Shown here piece after piece: positions 41,301-56,092 of a stretch of DNA of 64,000 nucleotides (within the stretch, counting starts at the first letter, position 1; every line of letters starts with the position of its first letter). The stretch comes from Aradus depressus (taxonomy: Eukaryota > Arthropoda > Insecta > Hemiptera > Aradidae). Made by a program: the position numbers and the translations under genes. The stretch lies in contig OY759222.1 in the NCBI GenBank assembly GCA_963662175.1, forward strand, positions 4,322,713 through 4,386,712. Direction: 5' to 3'. The notes under the pieces are model-generated. The model saw nothing but the letters and a program-made list of their open reading frames with translations, was not told the origin of the DNA and did no database searches.

Positions 41301-44300
41301 AGTAAGTTGGTATAAGAAAGTCACTCTCAGAATTACTCTGTACAATGTATCAAAAAAATACCGCAGACCATCTTGTAACCAGTAATGCCAGTATGAAATG
41401 ATATTGAGAAGGAGAGGGGAGAGGGAAGTGATCAGTAAGTTGGTATAAGAAAGTCACTCTCAGAATTACTCTGTACAATGTATCAAAAAAATACCGCAGA
41501 CCATCTTGTAACCAGTAATGCCAGTATGAAATGATATTGAGAAGGGGAGGGGAGAGGGAAGTGATCAGTAAGTTGGTATAAGAAAGTCACTCTCAGAATT
41601 ACTCTCTACAATGTATCAAAAAAATACCGCAAACCATCTTGTAACCAGTAATGCCAGTATGAAATGATATTGAGAAGGGGAGGGGAGAGGGAAGTGATCA
41701 GTAAGTTGGTATAAGAAAGTCACTCTCAGAATTACTCTCTACAATGTATCAAAAAAATACCGCAGACCATCTTGTAACCAGTAATGCCAGTATGAAATGA
41801 TATTGAGAAGGAGAGGGGAGAGGGAAGTGATCAGTAAGTTGGTATAAGAAAGTCACTCTCAGAATTACTCTGTACAATGTATCAAAAAAATACCGCAGAC
41901 CATCTTGTAACCAGTAATGCCAGTATGAAATGATATTGAGAAGGAGAGGGGAGAGGGAAGTGATCAGTAAGTTGGTATAAGAAAGTCACTCTCAGAATTA
42001 CTCTGTACAATGTATCAAAAAAATACCGCAGACCATCTTGTAACCAGTAATGCCAGTATGAAATGATATTGAGAAGGGGAGGGGAGAGGGAAGTGATCAG
42101 TAAGTTGGTATAAGAAAGTCACTCTCAGAATTACTCTCTACAATGTATCAAAAAAATACCGCAAACCATCTTGTAACCAGTAATGCCAGTATGAAATGAT
42201 ATTGAGAAGGGGAGGGGAGAGGGAAGTGATCAGTAAGTTGGTATAAGAAAGTCACTCTCAGAATTACTCTCTACAATGTATCAAAAAAATACCGCAGACC
42301 ATCTTGTAACCAGTAATGCCAGTATGAAATGATATTGAGAAGGGGAGGGGAGAGGGAAGTGATCAGTAAGTTGGTATAAGAAAGTCACTCTCAGAATTAC
42401 TCTCTACAATGTATCAAAAAAATACCGCAGACCATCTTGTAACCAGTAATGCCAGTATGAAATGATATTGAGAAGGGGAGGGGAGAGGGAAGTGATCAGT
42501 AAGTTGGTATAAGAAAGTCACTCTCAGAATTACTCTGTACAATGTATCAAAAAAATACCGCAGACCATCTTGTAACCAGTAATGCCAGTATGAAATGATA
42601 TTGAGAAGGAGAGGGGAGAGGGAAGTGATCAGTAAGTTGGTATAAGAAAGTCACTCTCAGAATTACTCTGTACAATGTATCAAAAAAATACCGCAGACCA
42701 TCTTGTAACCAGTAATGCCAGTATGAAATGATATTGAGAAGGGGAGGGGAGAGGGAAGTGATCAGTAAGTTGGTATAAGAAAGTCACTCTCAGAATTACT
42801 CTCTACAATGTATCAAAAAAATACCGCAGACCATCTTGTAACCAGTAATGCCAGTATGAAATGATATTGAGAAGGGGAGGGGAGAGGGAAGTGATCAGTA
42901 AGTTGGTATAAGAAAGTCACTCTCAGAATAACTCTCTACAATGTAACAAAAAAATACCGCAGACCATCTTGTAACCAGTAATGCCAGTATGAAATGACAT
43001 TGAGAAGGAGAGGGGAGAGGGAAGTGATCAGTAAGTTGGTATAAGAAAGTCACTCTCAGAATTACTCTCTACAATGTATCAATAAAATACCGCAGACCAT
43101 CTTGTAACCAGTAATGCCAGTATGAAATGATATTGAGAAGGGGAGGAGAGAGGGAAGTGATCAGTAAGTTGGTATAAGAAAGTCACTCTCAGAATTACTC
43201 TCTACAATGTATCAAAAAAATACCGCAGACCATCTTGTAACCAGTAATGCCAGTATGAAATTATATTGAGAAGGGGAGGGGAGAGGGAAGTGATCAGTAA
43301 GTTGGTATAAGAAAGTCACTCTCAGAATTACTCTCTACAATGTATCAAAAAAATACCGCAGACCATCTTGTAACCAGTAATGCCAGTATGAAATGATATT
43401 GAGAAGGGGAGGGGAGAAGGAAGTGATCAGTAAGTTGGTATAAGAAAGTCACTCTCAGAATTACTCTGTACAATGTATCAAAAAAATACCGCAGACCATC
43501 TTGTAACCAGTAATGCCAGTATGAAATGATATTGAGAAGGGGAGGGGAGAGGGAAGTGATCAGTAAGTTGGTATAAGAAAGTCACTCTCAGAATTACTCT
43601 CTACAATGTATCAAAAAAATACCGCAGACCATCTTGTAACCAGTAATGCCAGTATGAAATGATATTGAGAAGGGGAGGGGAGAAGGAAGTGATCAGTAAG
43701 TTGGTATAAGAAAGTCACTCTCAGAATTACTCTGTACAATGTATCAAAAAAATACCGCAGACCATCTTGTAACCAGTAATGCCAGTATGAAATGATATTG
43801 AGAAGGGGAGGGGAGAGGGAAGTGATCAGTAAGTTGGTATAAGAAAGTCACTCTCAGAATTACTCTGTACAATGTATCAAAAAAATACCGCAGACCATCT
43901 TGTAACCAGTAATGCCAGTATGAAATGATATTGAGAAGGGGAGGGGAGAGGGAAGTGATCAGTAAGTTGGTATAAGAAAGTCACTCTCAGAATTACTCTC
44001 TACAATGTATCAAAAAAATACCGCAGACCATCTTGTAACCAGTAATGCCAGTATGAAATGATATTGAGAAGGGGAGGGGAGAGGGAAGTGATCAGTAAGT
44101 TGGTATAAGAAAGTCACTCTCAGAATTACTCTCTACAATGTATCAAAAAAATACCGCAGACCATCTTGTAACCAGTAATGCCAGTATGAAATGATATTGA
44201 GAAGGGGAGGGGAGAAGGAAGTGATCAGTAAGTTGGTATAAGAAAGTCACTCTCAGAATTACTCTGTACAATGTATCAAAAAAATACCGCAGACCATCTT

Positions 44301-47300
44301 GTAACCAGTAATGCCAGTATGAAATGATATTGAGAAGGGGAGGGGAGAGGGAAGTGATCAGTAAGTTGGTATAAGAAAGTCACTCTCAGAATTACTCTCT
44401 ACAATGTATCAAAAAAATACCGCAGACCATCTTGTAACCAGTAATGCCAGTATGAAATGATATTGAGAAGGGGAGGGGAGAAGGAAGTGATCAGTAAGTT
44501 GGTATAAGAAAGTCACTCTCAGAATTACTCTGTACAATGTATCAAAAAAATACCGCAGACCATCTTGTAACCAGTAATGCCAGTATGAAATGACATTGAG
44601 AAGGAGAGGGGAGAGGGAAGTGATCAGTAAGTTGGTATAAGAAAGTCACTCTCAGAATTACTCTCTACAATGTATCAATAAAATACCGCAGACCATCTTG
44701 TAACCAGTAATGCCAGTATGAAATGATATTGAGAAGGGGAGGAGAGAGGGAAGTGATCAGTAAGTTGGTATAAGAAAGTCACTCTCAGAATTACTCTCTA
44801 CAATGTATCAAAAAAATACCGCAGACCATCTTGTAACCAGTAATGCCAGTATGAAATTATATTGAGAAGGGGAGGGGAGAGGGAAGTGATCAGTAAGTTG
44901 GTATAAGAAAGTCACTCTCAGAATTACTCTCTACAATGTATCAAAAAAATACCGCAGACCATCTTGTAACCAGTAATGCCAGTATGAAATGATATTGAGA
45001 AGGGGAGGGGAGAAGGAAGTGATCAGTAAGTTGGTATAAGAAAGTCACTCTCAGAATTACTCTGTACAATGTATCAAAAAAATACCGCAGACCATCTTGT
45101 AACCAGTAATGCCAGTATGAAATGATATTGAGAAGGGGAGGGGAGAGGGAAGTGATCAGTAAGTTGGTATAAGAAAGTCACACTCAGAATTACTCTCTAC
45201 AGTGTATCAAAAAAATACCGCAGACCATCTTGTAACCAGTAATGCCAGTATGAAATGATATTGAGAAGGGGAGGAGAGAGGGAAGTGATCAGTAAGTTGG
45301 TATAAGAAAGTCACTCTCAGACTTACTCTGTACAATGTATCAAAAAAATACCGCAGACCATCTTGTAACCAGTAATGCCAGTATGAAATGATATTGAGAA
45401 GGGGAGGGGAGAGGGAAGTGATCAGTAAGTTGGTATAAGAAAGTCACTCTCAGAATAACTCTCTACAATGTAACAAAAAAATACCGCAGACCATCTTGTA
45501 ACCAGTAATGCCAGTATGAAATGACATTGAGAAGGAGAGGGGAGAAAAAGTGATCAGTAAGTTGGTATAAGAAAGTCACTCTCAGAATTATTCTCTACAA
45601 TGTATCAAAAAAATACCGCAGACCATCTTGTAACCAGTAATGCCAGTATGAAATGATATTGAGAAGGGGAGGGGAGAGAGAAGTGATCAATAAGTTGGTA
45701 TAAGAAAGTCACTCTCAGAATTACTCTCTACAATGTATCAAAAAAATACCGCAGACCATCTTGTAACCAGTAATGCCAGTATGAAATGATATTGAGAAGG
45801 GGAGGGGAGAGGGAAGTGATCAGTAAGTTGGTATAAGAAAGTCACTCTCAGAATTACTCTCTACAATGTATCAAAAAAATACCGCAGACCATCTTGTAAC
45901 CAGTAATGCCAGTATGAAATGATATTGAGAAGGGGAGGGGAGAGGGAAGTGATCAGTAAGTTGGTATAAGAAAGTCACTCTCAGAATTACTCTGTACAAT
46001 GTATCAAAAAAATACCGCAGACCATCTTGTAACCAGTAATGCCAGTATGAAATGATATTGAGAAGGAGAGGGGAGAGGGAAGTGATCAGTAAGTTGGTAT
46101 TAGAAAGTCACTCTCAGAATTACTCTGTACAATGTATCAAAAAAATACCGCAGACCATCTTGTAACCAGTAATGCCAGTATGAAATGATATTGAGAAGGA
46201 GAGGGGAGAGGGAAGTGATCAGTAAGTTGGTATAAGAAAGTCACTCTCAGAATTACTCTCTACAATGTATCAAAAAAATACCGCAGACCATCTTGTAACC
46301 AGTAATGCCAGTATGAAATGATATTGAGAAGGGGAGGGGAGAGGGAAGTGATCAGTAAGTTGGTATAAGAAAGTCACTCTCAGAATTACTCTGTACAATG
46401 TATCAAAAAAATACCGCAGACCATCTTGTAACCAGTAATGCCAGTATGAAATGATATTGAGAAGGGGAGGGGAGAGGGAAGTGATCAGTAAGTTGGTATA
46501 AGAAAGTCACTCTCAGAATAACTCTCTACAATGTAACAAAAAAATACCGCAGACCATCTTGTAACCAGTAATGCCAGTATGAAATGACATTGAGAAGGAG
46601 AGGGGAGAGGGAAGTGATCAGTAAGTTGGTATAAGAAAGTCACTCTCAGAATTACTCTGTACAATGTATCAAAAAAATACCGCAGACCATCTTGTAACCA
46701 GTAATGCCAGTATGAAATGATATTGAGAAGGGGAGGAGAGAGGGAAGTGATCAGTAAGTTGGTATAAGAAAGTCACTCTCAGAATTACTCTGTACAATGT
46801 ATCAAAAAAACACCGCAGACCATCTTGTAACCAGTAATGCCAGTATGAAATGATATTGAGAAGGGGAGGGGAGAGGGAAGTGATCAGTAAGTTGGTATAA
46901 GAAAGTCACTCTCAGAATAACTCTCTACAATGTATCAAAAAAATACCGCAGACCATCTTGTAACCAGTAATGCCAGTATGAAATGACATTGAGAAGGAGA
47001 GGGGAGAAAAAGTGATCAGTAAGTTGGTATAAGAAAGTCACTCTCAGAATTATTCTCTACAATGTATCAAAAAAATACCGCAGACCATCTTGTAACCAGT
47101 AATGCCAGTATGAAATGATATTGAGAAGGGGAGGGGAGAGAGAAGTGATCAATAAGTTGGTATAAGAGAGTCACTCTCAGAATTACTCTCTACAATGTAT
47201 CAAAAAAATACCGCAGACCATCTTGTAACCAGTAATGCCAGTATGAAATGATATTGAGAAGGGGAGGGGAGAGGGAAGTGATCAGTAAGTTGGTATAAGA

Positions 47301-50300
47301 AAGTCACTCTCAGAATTACTCTCTACAATGTATCAAAAAAATACCGCAGACCATCTTGTAACCAGTAATGCCAGTATGAAATGATATTGAGAAGGGGAGG
47401 GGAGAGGGAAGTGATCAGTAAGTTGGTATAAGAAAGTCACTCTCAGAATAACTCTCTACAATGTATCAAAAAAATACCGCAGACCATCTTGTAACCAGTA
47501 ATGCCAGTATGAAATGACATTGAGAAGGAGAGGGGAGAAAAAGTGATCAGTAAGTTGGTATAAGAAAGTCACTCTCAGAATTATTCTCTACAATGTATCA
47601 AAAAAATACCGCAGACCATCTTGTAACCAGTAATGCCAGTATGAAATGATATTGAGAAGGGGAGGGGAGAGAGAAGTGATCAATAAGTTGGTATAAGAAA
47701 GTCACTCTCAGAATTACTCTCTACAATGTATCAAAAAAATACCGCAGACCATCTTGTAACCAGTAATGCCAGTATGAAATGATATTGAGAAGGGGAGGGG
47801 AGAGGGAAGTGATCAGTAAGTTGGTATAAGAAAGTCACTCTCAGAATTACTCTCTACAATGTATCAAAAAAATACCGCAGACCATCTTGTAACCAGTAAT
47901 GCCAGTATGAAATGATATTGAGAAGGGGAGGGGAGAGGGAAGTGATCAGTAAGTTGGTATAAGAAAGTCACTCTCAGAATTACTCTGTACAATGTATCAA
48001 AAAAATACCGCAGACCATCTTGTAACCAGTAATGCCAGTATGAAATGATATTGAGAAGGGGAGGGGAGAGGGAAGTGATCAGTAAGTTGGTATAAGAAAG
48101 TCACTCTCAGAATAACTCTCTACAATGTAACAAAAAAATACCGCAGACCATCTTGTAACCAGTAATGCCAGTATGAAATGACATTGAGAAGGAGAGGGGA
48201 GAGGGATGTGATCAGTAAGTTGGTATAAGAAAGTCACTCTCAGAATTACTCTGTACAATGTATCAAAAAAATACCGCAGACCATCTTGTAACCAGTAATG
48301 CCAGTATGAAATGATATTGAGAAGGGGAGGAGAGAGGGAAGTGATCAGTAAGTTGGTATAAGAAAGTCACTCTCAGAATTACTCTCTACAATGTATCAAA
48401 AAAATACCGCAGACCATCTTGTAACCAGTAATGCCAGTATGAAATGATATTGAGAAGGGGAGGGGAGAGGGAAGTGATCAGTAAGTTGGTATAAGAAAGT
48501 CACTCTCAGAATAACTCTCTACAATGTAACAAAAAAATACCGCAGACCATCTTGTAACCAGTAATGCCAGCATGAAATGACATTGAGAAGGAGAGGGGAG
48601 AAAAAGTGATCAGTAAGTTGGTATAAGAAAGTCACTCTTAGAATTACTCTGTACAAAGTATCAAAAAAATACCGCAGACCATCTTGTAACCAGTAATGCC
48701 AGTATGAAATGATATTGAGAAGGGGAGGGGAGAGAGAAGTGATCAATAAGTTGGTATAAGAAAGTCACTCTCAGAATTACTCTCTACAATGTATCAAAAA
48801 AATACCGCAGACCATCTTGTAACCAGTAATGCCAGTATGAAATGATATTGAGAAGGGGAGGGGAGAGGGAAGTGATCAGTAAGTTGGTATAAGAAAGTCA
48901 CTCTCAGAATTACTCTCTACAATGTATCAAAAAAATACCGCAGACCATCTTGTAACCAGTAATGCCAGTATGAAATGATATTGAGAAGGGGAGGGGAGAG
49001 GGAAGTGATCAGTAAGTTGGTATAAGAAAGTCACTCTCAGAATTACTCTGTACAATGTATCAAAAAAATACCGCAGACCATCTTGTAACCAGTAATGCCA
49101 GTATGAAATGATATTGAGAAGGAGAGGGGAGAGGGAAGTGATCAGTAAGTTGGTATAAGAAAGTCACTCTCAGAATTACTCTGTACAATGTATCAAAAAA
49201 ATACCGCAGACCATCTTGTAACCAGTAATGCCAGTATGAAATGATATTGAGAAGGAGAGGGGAGAGGGAAGTGATCAGTAAGTTGGTATAAGAAAGTCAC
49301 TCTCAGAATTACTCTCTACAATGTATCAAAAAAATACCGCAGACCATCTTGTAACCAGTAATGCCAGTATGAAATGATATTGAGAAGGGGAGGGGAGAGG
49401 GAAGTGATCAGTAAGTTGGTATAAGAAAGTCACTCTCAGAATTACTCTGTACAATGTATCAAAAAAATACCGCAGACCATCTTGTAACCAGTAATGCCAG
49501 TATGAAATGATATTGAGAAGGGGAGGGGAGAGGGAAGTGATCAGTAAGTTGGTATAAGAAAGTCACTCTCAGAATAACTCTCTACAATGTAACAAAAAAA
49601 TACCGCAGACCATCTTGTAACCAGTAATGCCAGTATGAAATGACATTGAGAAGGAGAGGGGAGAGGGAAGTGATCAGTAAGTTGGTATAAGAAAGTCACT
49701 CTCAGAATTACTCTGTACAATGTATCAAAAAAATACCGCAGACCATCTTGTAACCAGTAATGCCAGTATGAAATGATATTGAGAAGGGGAGGAGAGAGGG
49801 AAGTGATCAGTAAGTTGGTATAAGAAAGTCACTCTCAGAATTACTCTCTACAATGTATCAAAAAAATACCGCAGACCATCTTGTAACCAGTAATGCCAGT
49901 ATGAAATGATATTGAGACGGGGAGGGGAGAGGGAAGTGATCAGTAAGTTGGTATAAGAAAGTCACTCTCAGAATAACTCTCTACAATGTAACAAAAAAAT
50001 ACCGCAGACCATCTTGTAACCAGTAATGCCAGTATGAAATGACATTGAGAAGGAGAGGGGAGAAAAAGTGATCAGTAAGTTGGTATAAGAAAGTCACTCT
50101 CAGAATTATTCTCTACAATGTATCAAAAAAATACCGCAGACCATCTTGTAACCAGTAATGCCAGTATGAAATGATATTGAGAAGGGGAGGGGAGAGAGAA
50201 GTGATCAATAAGTTGGTATAAGAAAGTCACTCTCAGAATTACTCTCTACAATGTATCAAAAAAATACCGCAGACCATCTTGTAACCAGTAATGCCAGTAT

Positions 50301-53300
50301 GAAATGATATTGAGAAGGGGAGGGGAGAGGGAAGTGATCAGTAAGTTGGTATAAGAAAGTCACTCTCAGAATTACTCTGTACAATGTATCAAAAAAATAC
50401 CGCAGACCATCTTGTAACCAGTAATGCCAGTATGAAATGATATTGAGAAGGAGAGGGGAGAGGGAAGTGATCAGTAAGTTGGTATAAGAAAGTCTCTCTC
50501 AGAATTACTCTCTACAATGTATCAAAAAAATACCGCAGACCATCTTGTAACCAGTAATGCCAGTATGAAATGATATTGAGAAGGGGAGGGGAGAGGGAAG
50601 TGATCAGTAAGTTGGTATAAGAAAGTCACTCTCAGAATTACTCTGTACAATGTATCAAAAAAATACCGCAGACCATCTTGTAACCAGTAATGCCAGTATG
50701 AAATGATATTGAGAAGGGGAGGGGAGAGGGAAGTGATCAGTAAGTTGGTATAAGAAAGTCACTCTCAGAATAACTCTCTACAATGTAACAAAAAAATACA
50801 GCAGACCATCTTGTAACCAGTAATGCCAGTATGAAATGACATTGAGAAGGAGAGGGGAGAGGGAAGTGATCAGTAAGTTGGTATAAGAAAGTCACTCTCA
50901 GAATTACTCTGTACAATGTATCAAAAGAATACCGCAGACCATCTTGTAACCAGTAATGCCAGTATGAAATGATATTGAGAAGGAGAGGGGAGAGGGAAGT
51001 GATCAGTAAGTTGGTATAAGAAAGTCACTCTCAGAATTACTCTCTACAATGTATCAAAAAAATACCGCAGACCATCTTGTAACCAGTAATGCCAGTAGGA
51101 AATGATATTGAGAAGGGGAGGGGAGAGGGAAGAGATCAGTAAGTTGGTATAAGAAAGTCACTCTCAGAATTACTCTGTACAATGTATCAAAAAAATACCG
51201 CAGACCATCTTGTAACCAGTAATGCCAGTATGAAATGATATTGAGAAGGGGAGGGGAGAGGGAAGTGATCAGTAAGTTGGTATAAGAAAGTCACTCTCAG
51301 AATAACTCTCTACAATGTAACAAAAAAATACCGCAGACCATCTTGTAACCAGTAATGCCAGTATGAAATGACATTGAGAAGGAGAGGGGAGAGGGAAGTG
51401 ATCAGTAAGTTGGTATAAGAAAGTCACTCTCAGAATTACTCTGTACAATGTATCAAAAAAATACCGCAGACCATCTTGTAACCAGTAATGCCAGTATGAA
51501 ATGATATTGAGAAGGGGAGGGGAGAGGGAAGTGATCAGTAAGTTGGTATAAGAAAGTCACTCTCAGAATTATTCTCTACAATGTATCAAAAAAATACCGC
51601 AGACCATCTTGTAACCAGTAATGCCAGTATGAAATGATATTGAGAAGGGGAGGGGAGAGGGAAGTGATCAGTAAGTTGGTATAAGAAAGTCACTCTCAGA
51701 ATTACTCTGTACAATGTATCAAAAAAATACCGCAGACCATCTTGTAACCAGTAATGCCAGTATGAATTGATATTGAGAAGGGGAGAGGGGAGAAAAAGTG
51801 ATCAGTAAGTTGGTATAAGAAAGTCACTCTCAGAATTATTCTCTACAATGTATCAAAAAAATACCGCAGACCATCTTGTAACCAGTAATGCCAGTATGAA
51901 ATGATATTGAGAAGGGGAGGGGAGAGGGAAGTGATCAGTAAGTTGGTATAAGAAAGTCACTCTCAGAATTACTCTGTACAATGTATCAAAAAAATACCGC
52001 AGACCATCTTGTAACCAGTAATGCCAGTATGAAATGATATTGAGAAGGGGAGGGGAGAGGGAAGTGATCAGTAAGTTGGTATAAGAAAGTCACTCTCAGA
52101 ATAACTCTCTACAATGTAACAAAAAAATACCGCAGACCATCTTGTAACCAGTAATGCCAGTATGAAATGACATTGAGAAGGAGAGGGGAGAGGGAAGTGA
52201 TCAGTAAGTTGGTATAAGAAAGTCACTCTCAGAATTACTCTGTACAATGTATCAAAAAAATACCGCAGACCATCTTGTAACCAGTAATGCCAGTATGAAA
52301 TGATATTGAGAAGGGGAGGAGAGAGGGAAGTGATCAGTAAGTTGGTATAAGAAAGTCACTCTCAGAATTACTCTCTACAATGTATCAAAAAAATACCGCA
52401 GACCATCTTGTAACCAGTAATGCCAGTATGAAATGATATTGAGAAGGGGAGGGGAGAGGGAAGTGATCAGTAAGTTGGTATAAGAAAGTCACTCCCAGAA
52501 TTACTCTGTACAATGTATCAAAAAAATACCGCAGACCATCTTGTAACCAGTAATGCCAGTATGAAATGATATTGAGAAGGAGAGGGGAGAGGGAAGTGAT
52601 CAGTAAGTTGGTATAAGAAAGTCACTCTCAGAATTACTCTGTACAATGTATCAAAAAAATACCGCAGACCATCTTGTAACCAGTAATGCCAGTATGAAAT
52701 GATATTGAGAAGGAGATGGGAGAGGGAAGTGATCAGTAAGTTGGTATAAGAAAGTCACTCTCAGAATTACTCTGTACAATGTATCAAAAAAATACCGCAG
52801 ACCATCTTGTAACCAGTAATGCCAGTATGAAATGATATTGAGAAGGGGAGGGGAGAGGGAAGTGATCAGTAAGTTGGTATAAGAAAGTCACTCTCAGAAT
52901 TACTCTGTACAATGTATCAAAAAAATACCGCAGACCATCTTGTAACCAGTAATGCCAGTATGAAATGATATTGAGAAGGGGAGGGGAGAGGGAAGTGATC
53001 AGTAAGTTGGTATAAGAAAGTCACTCTCAGAATAACTCTCTACAATGTAACAAAAAAATACCGCAGACCATCTTGTAACCAGTAATGCCAGTATGAAATG
53101 ACATTGAGAAGGAGAGGGAGAGGGAAGTGATCAGTAAGTTGGTATAAGAAAGTCACTCTCAGAATTACTCTGTACAATGTATCAAAAAAATACCGCAGAC
53201 CATCTTGTAACCAGTAATGCCAGTATGAAATGATATTGAGAAGGGGAGGGGAGAGGGAAGTGATCAGTAAGTTGGTATAAGAAAGTCACTCTCAGAATTA

Positions 53301-55683
53301 TTCTCTACAATGTATCAAAAAAATACCGCAGACCATCTTGTAACCAGTAATGCCAGTATGAAATGATATTGAGAAGGGGAGGGGAGAGGGAAGTGATCAG
53401 TAAGTTGGTATAAGAAAGTCACTCTCAGAATTACTCTGTACAATGTATCAAAAAAATACCGCAGACCATCTTGTAACCAGTAATGCCAGTATGAATTGAT
53501 ATTGAGAAGGGGAGAGGGGAGAAAAAGTGATCAGTAAGTTGGTATAAGAAAGTCACTCTCAGAATTATTCTCTACAATGTATCAAAAAAATACCGCAGAC
53601 CATCTTGTAACCAGTAATGCCAGTATGAAATGATATTGAGAAGGGGAGGGGAGAGGGAAGTGATCAGTAAGTTGGTATAAGAAAGTCACTCTCAGAATTA
53701 CTCTGTACAATGTATCAAAAAAATACCGCAGACCATCTTGTAACCAGTAATGCCAGTATGAAATGATATTGAGAAGGGGAGGGGAGAGGGAAGTGATCAG
53801 TAAGTTGGTATAAGAAAGTCACTCTCAGAATTACTCTCTACAATGTATCAAAAAAATACCGCAGACCATCTTGTAACCAGTAATGCCAGTATGAAATGAT
53901 ATTGAGAAGGGGAGGGGAGAGGGAAGTGATCAGTAAGTTGGTATAAGAAAGTCACTCTCAGAATTACTCTCTACAATGTATCAAAAAAATACCGCAGACC
54001 ATCTTGTAACCAGTAATGCCAGTATGAAATGATATTGAGAAGGGGAGGGGAGAGGGAAGTGATCAGTAAGTTGGTATAAGAAAGTCACTCTCAGAATAAC
54101 TCTCTACAATGTAACAAAAAAATACCGCAGACCATCTTGTAACCAGTAATGCCAGTATGAAATGACATTGAGAAGGAGAGGGGAGAGGGAAGTGATCAGT
54201 AAGTTGGTATAAGAAAGTCACTCTCAGAATTACTCTGTACAATGTATCAAAAAAATACCGCAGACCATCTTGTAACCAGTAATGCCAGTATGAAATGATA
54301 TTGAGAAGGGGAGGGGAGAGGGAAGTGATCAGTAAGTTGGTATAAGAAAGTCACTCTCAGAATTATTCTCTACAATGTATCAAAAAAATACCGCAGACCA
54401 TCTTGTAACCAGTAATGCCAGTATGAAATGATATTGAGAAGGGGAGGGGAGAGGGAAGTGATCAGTAAGTTGGTATAAGAAAGTCACTCTCAGAATTACT
54501 CTGTACAATGTATCAAAAAAATACCGCAGACCATCTTGTAACCAGTAATGCCAGTATGAATTGATATTGAGAAGGGGAGAGGGGAGAAAAAGTGATCAGT
54601 AAGTTGGTATAAGAAAGTCACTCTCAGAATTATTCTCTACAATGTATCAAAAAAATACCGCAGACCATCTTGTAACCAGTAATGCCAGTATGAAATGATA
54701 TTGAGAAGGGGAGGGGAGAGGGAAGTGATCAGTAAGTTGGTATAAGAAAGTCACTCTCAGAATTACTCTGTACAATGTATCAAAAAAATACCGCAGACCA
54801 TCTTGTAACCAGTAATGCCAGTATGAAATGATATTGAGAAGGGGAGGGGAGAGGGAAGTGATCAGTAAGTTGGTATAAGAAAGTCACTCTCAGAATTACT
54901 CTGTACAATGTATCAAAAAAATACCGCAGACCATCTTGTAACCAGTAATGCCAGTATGAAATGATATTGAGAAGGGGAGGGGAGAGGGAAGTGATCAGTA
55001 AGTTGGTATAAGAAAGTCACTCTCAGAATTACTCTCTACAATGTATCAAAAAAATACCGCAGACCATCTTGTAACCAGTAATGCCAGTATGAAATGATAT
55101 TGAGAAGGGGAGGGGAGAGGGAAGTGATCAGTAAGTTGGTATAAGAAAGTCACTCTCAGAATTACTCTGTACAATGTATCAAAAAAATACCGCAGACCAT
55201 CTTGTAACCAGTAATGCCAGTATGAAATGATATTGAGAAGGGGAGGGGAGAGGGAAGTGATCAGTAAGTTGGTATAAGAAAGTCACTCTCAGAATTATTC
55301 TCTACAATGTATCAAAAAAATACCGCAGACCATCTTGTAACCAGTAATGCCAGTATGAAATGATATTGAGAAGGGGAGGAGAGAGGGAAGTGATCAGTAA
55401 GTTGGTATAAGAAAGTCACTCTCAGAATTACTCTGTACAATGTATCAAAAAAATACCGCAGACCATCTTGTAACCAGTAATGCCAGTATGAAATGATATT
55501 GAGAAGGAGAGGGGAGAGGGAAGTGATCAGTAAGTTGGTATAAGAAAGTCACTCTCAGAATTACTCTCTACAATGTATCAAAAAAATACCGCAGACCATC
55601 TTGTAACCAGTAATGCCAGTATGAAATGATATTGAGAAGGGGAGGAGAGAGGGAAGTGATCAGTAAGTTGGTATAAGAAAGTC
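35330..55683 (+). repeat. 133-bp satellite array, about 153 monomers
   Basis: The unit starts TATAAGAAAGTCACTCTCAG and contains TACCGCAGACCATCTTGTAA, CCAGTAATGCCAGTATGAAA and a G/A-rich block GAAGGGGAGGGGAGAGGGAA. Starts at 35462, 35595 and 35728 give 133 bp; the span divided by 133 is 153.0. Monomers differ by a few substitutions (CTCTC/CTCTG, AAGGGG/AAGGAG, AATTAC/AATAAC, ATATT/ACATT). Rare variants recur at multiples of 133, showing higher-order duplication. No transposon interrupts the array. It is not coding. Confidence 0.98.
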
Positions 55684-55830
55684 CTGTAATCGCTACATCA
55701 CATATGTTTGTTATTGGATCTCCATTTTTAAAGGCGATTACCTGAACATAAATCCACTTTTATTATAATATCCATTTATTCAAAGCACATTTATGGCGAT
55801 CCCATGTTTGCACACTTTTTGTATTATAAT

Positions 55831-55996
55831 TTAATCCCAGATTCTTCTTATTTCTACATATTGGTCTATCTCTCCTATTTTCACAGTTAATGTATCAGGA
55901 AGTGGTGTTAAATCTATTTCCTTATTCAAATGGAACATGTGTTCAACGAGAGACTTCTTCTTAATATCCACCTTTTGATCCTTTTCCAGTTTCAAC
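55831..55996 (-). CDS. Probable last coding exon of an unidentified host gene
   Basis: The acceptor GTTTGTTTTAG is followed by 54 codons and TAA: KLEKDQKVDIKKKSLVEHMF, HLNKEIDLTPLPDTLTVKIG, EIDQYVEIRRIWD. AATAAA hexamers lie about 50 and 70 bp downstream (55775-55780, 55758-55763). Composition and charge pattern look like real coding sequence. I do not recognise the protein. The stop is only about 150 bp from the satellite edge; upstream exons were not found before 57100. Confidence 0.5.
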
Positions 55997-56052
55997 CTAA
56001 AACAAACAATGTTAGTTACTTAGTACATGTCAATGGAACTTTAGTACCGGTG

Positions 56053-56092
<40 letters not shown>

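Noticed and set aside
35330..55683. Open frames inside the satellite (for example 37496-37756 and 48519-48746)
   Set aside because: The 133-bp period is not a multiple of three and the frames are chance gaps between stops in repeated DNA.
35330..55683. CRISPR-like array
   Set aside because: Contiguous 133-bp units without unique spacers, in a eukaryotic context with introns and transposons.
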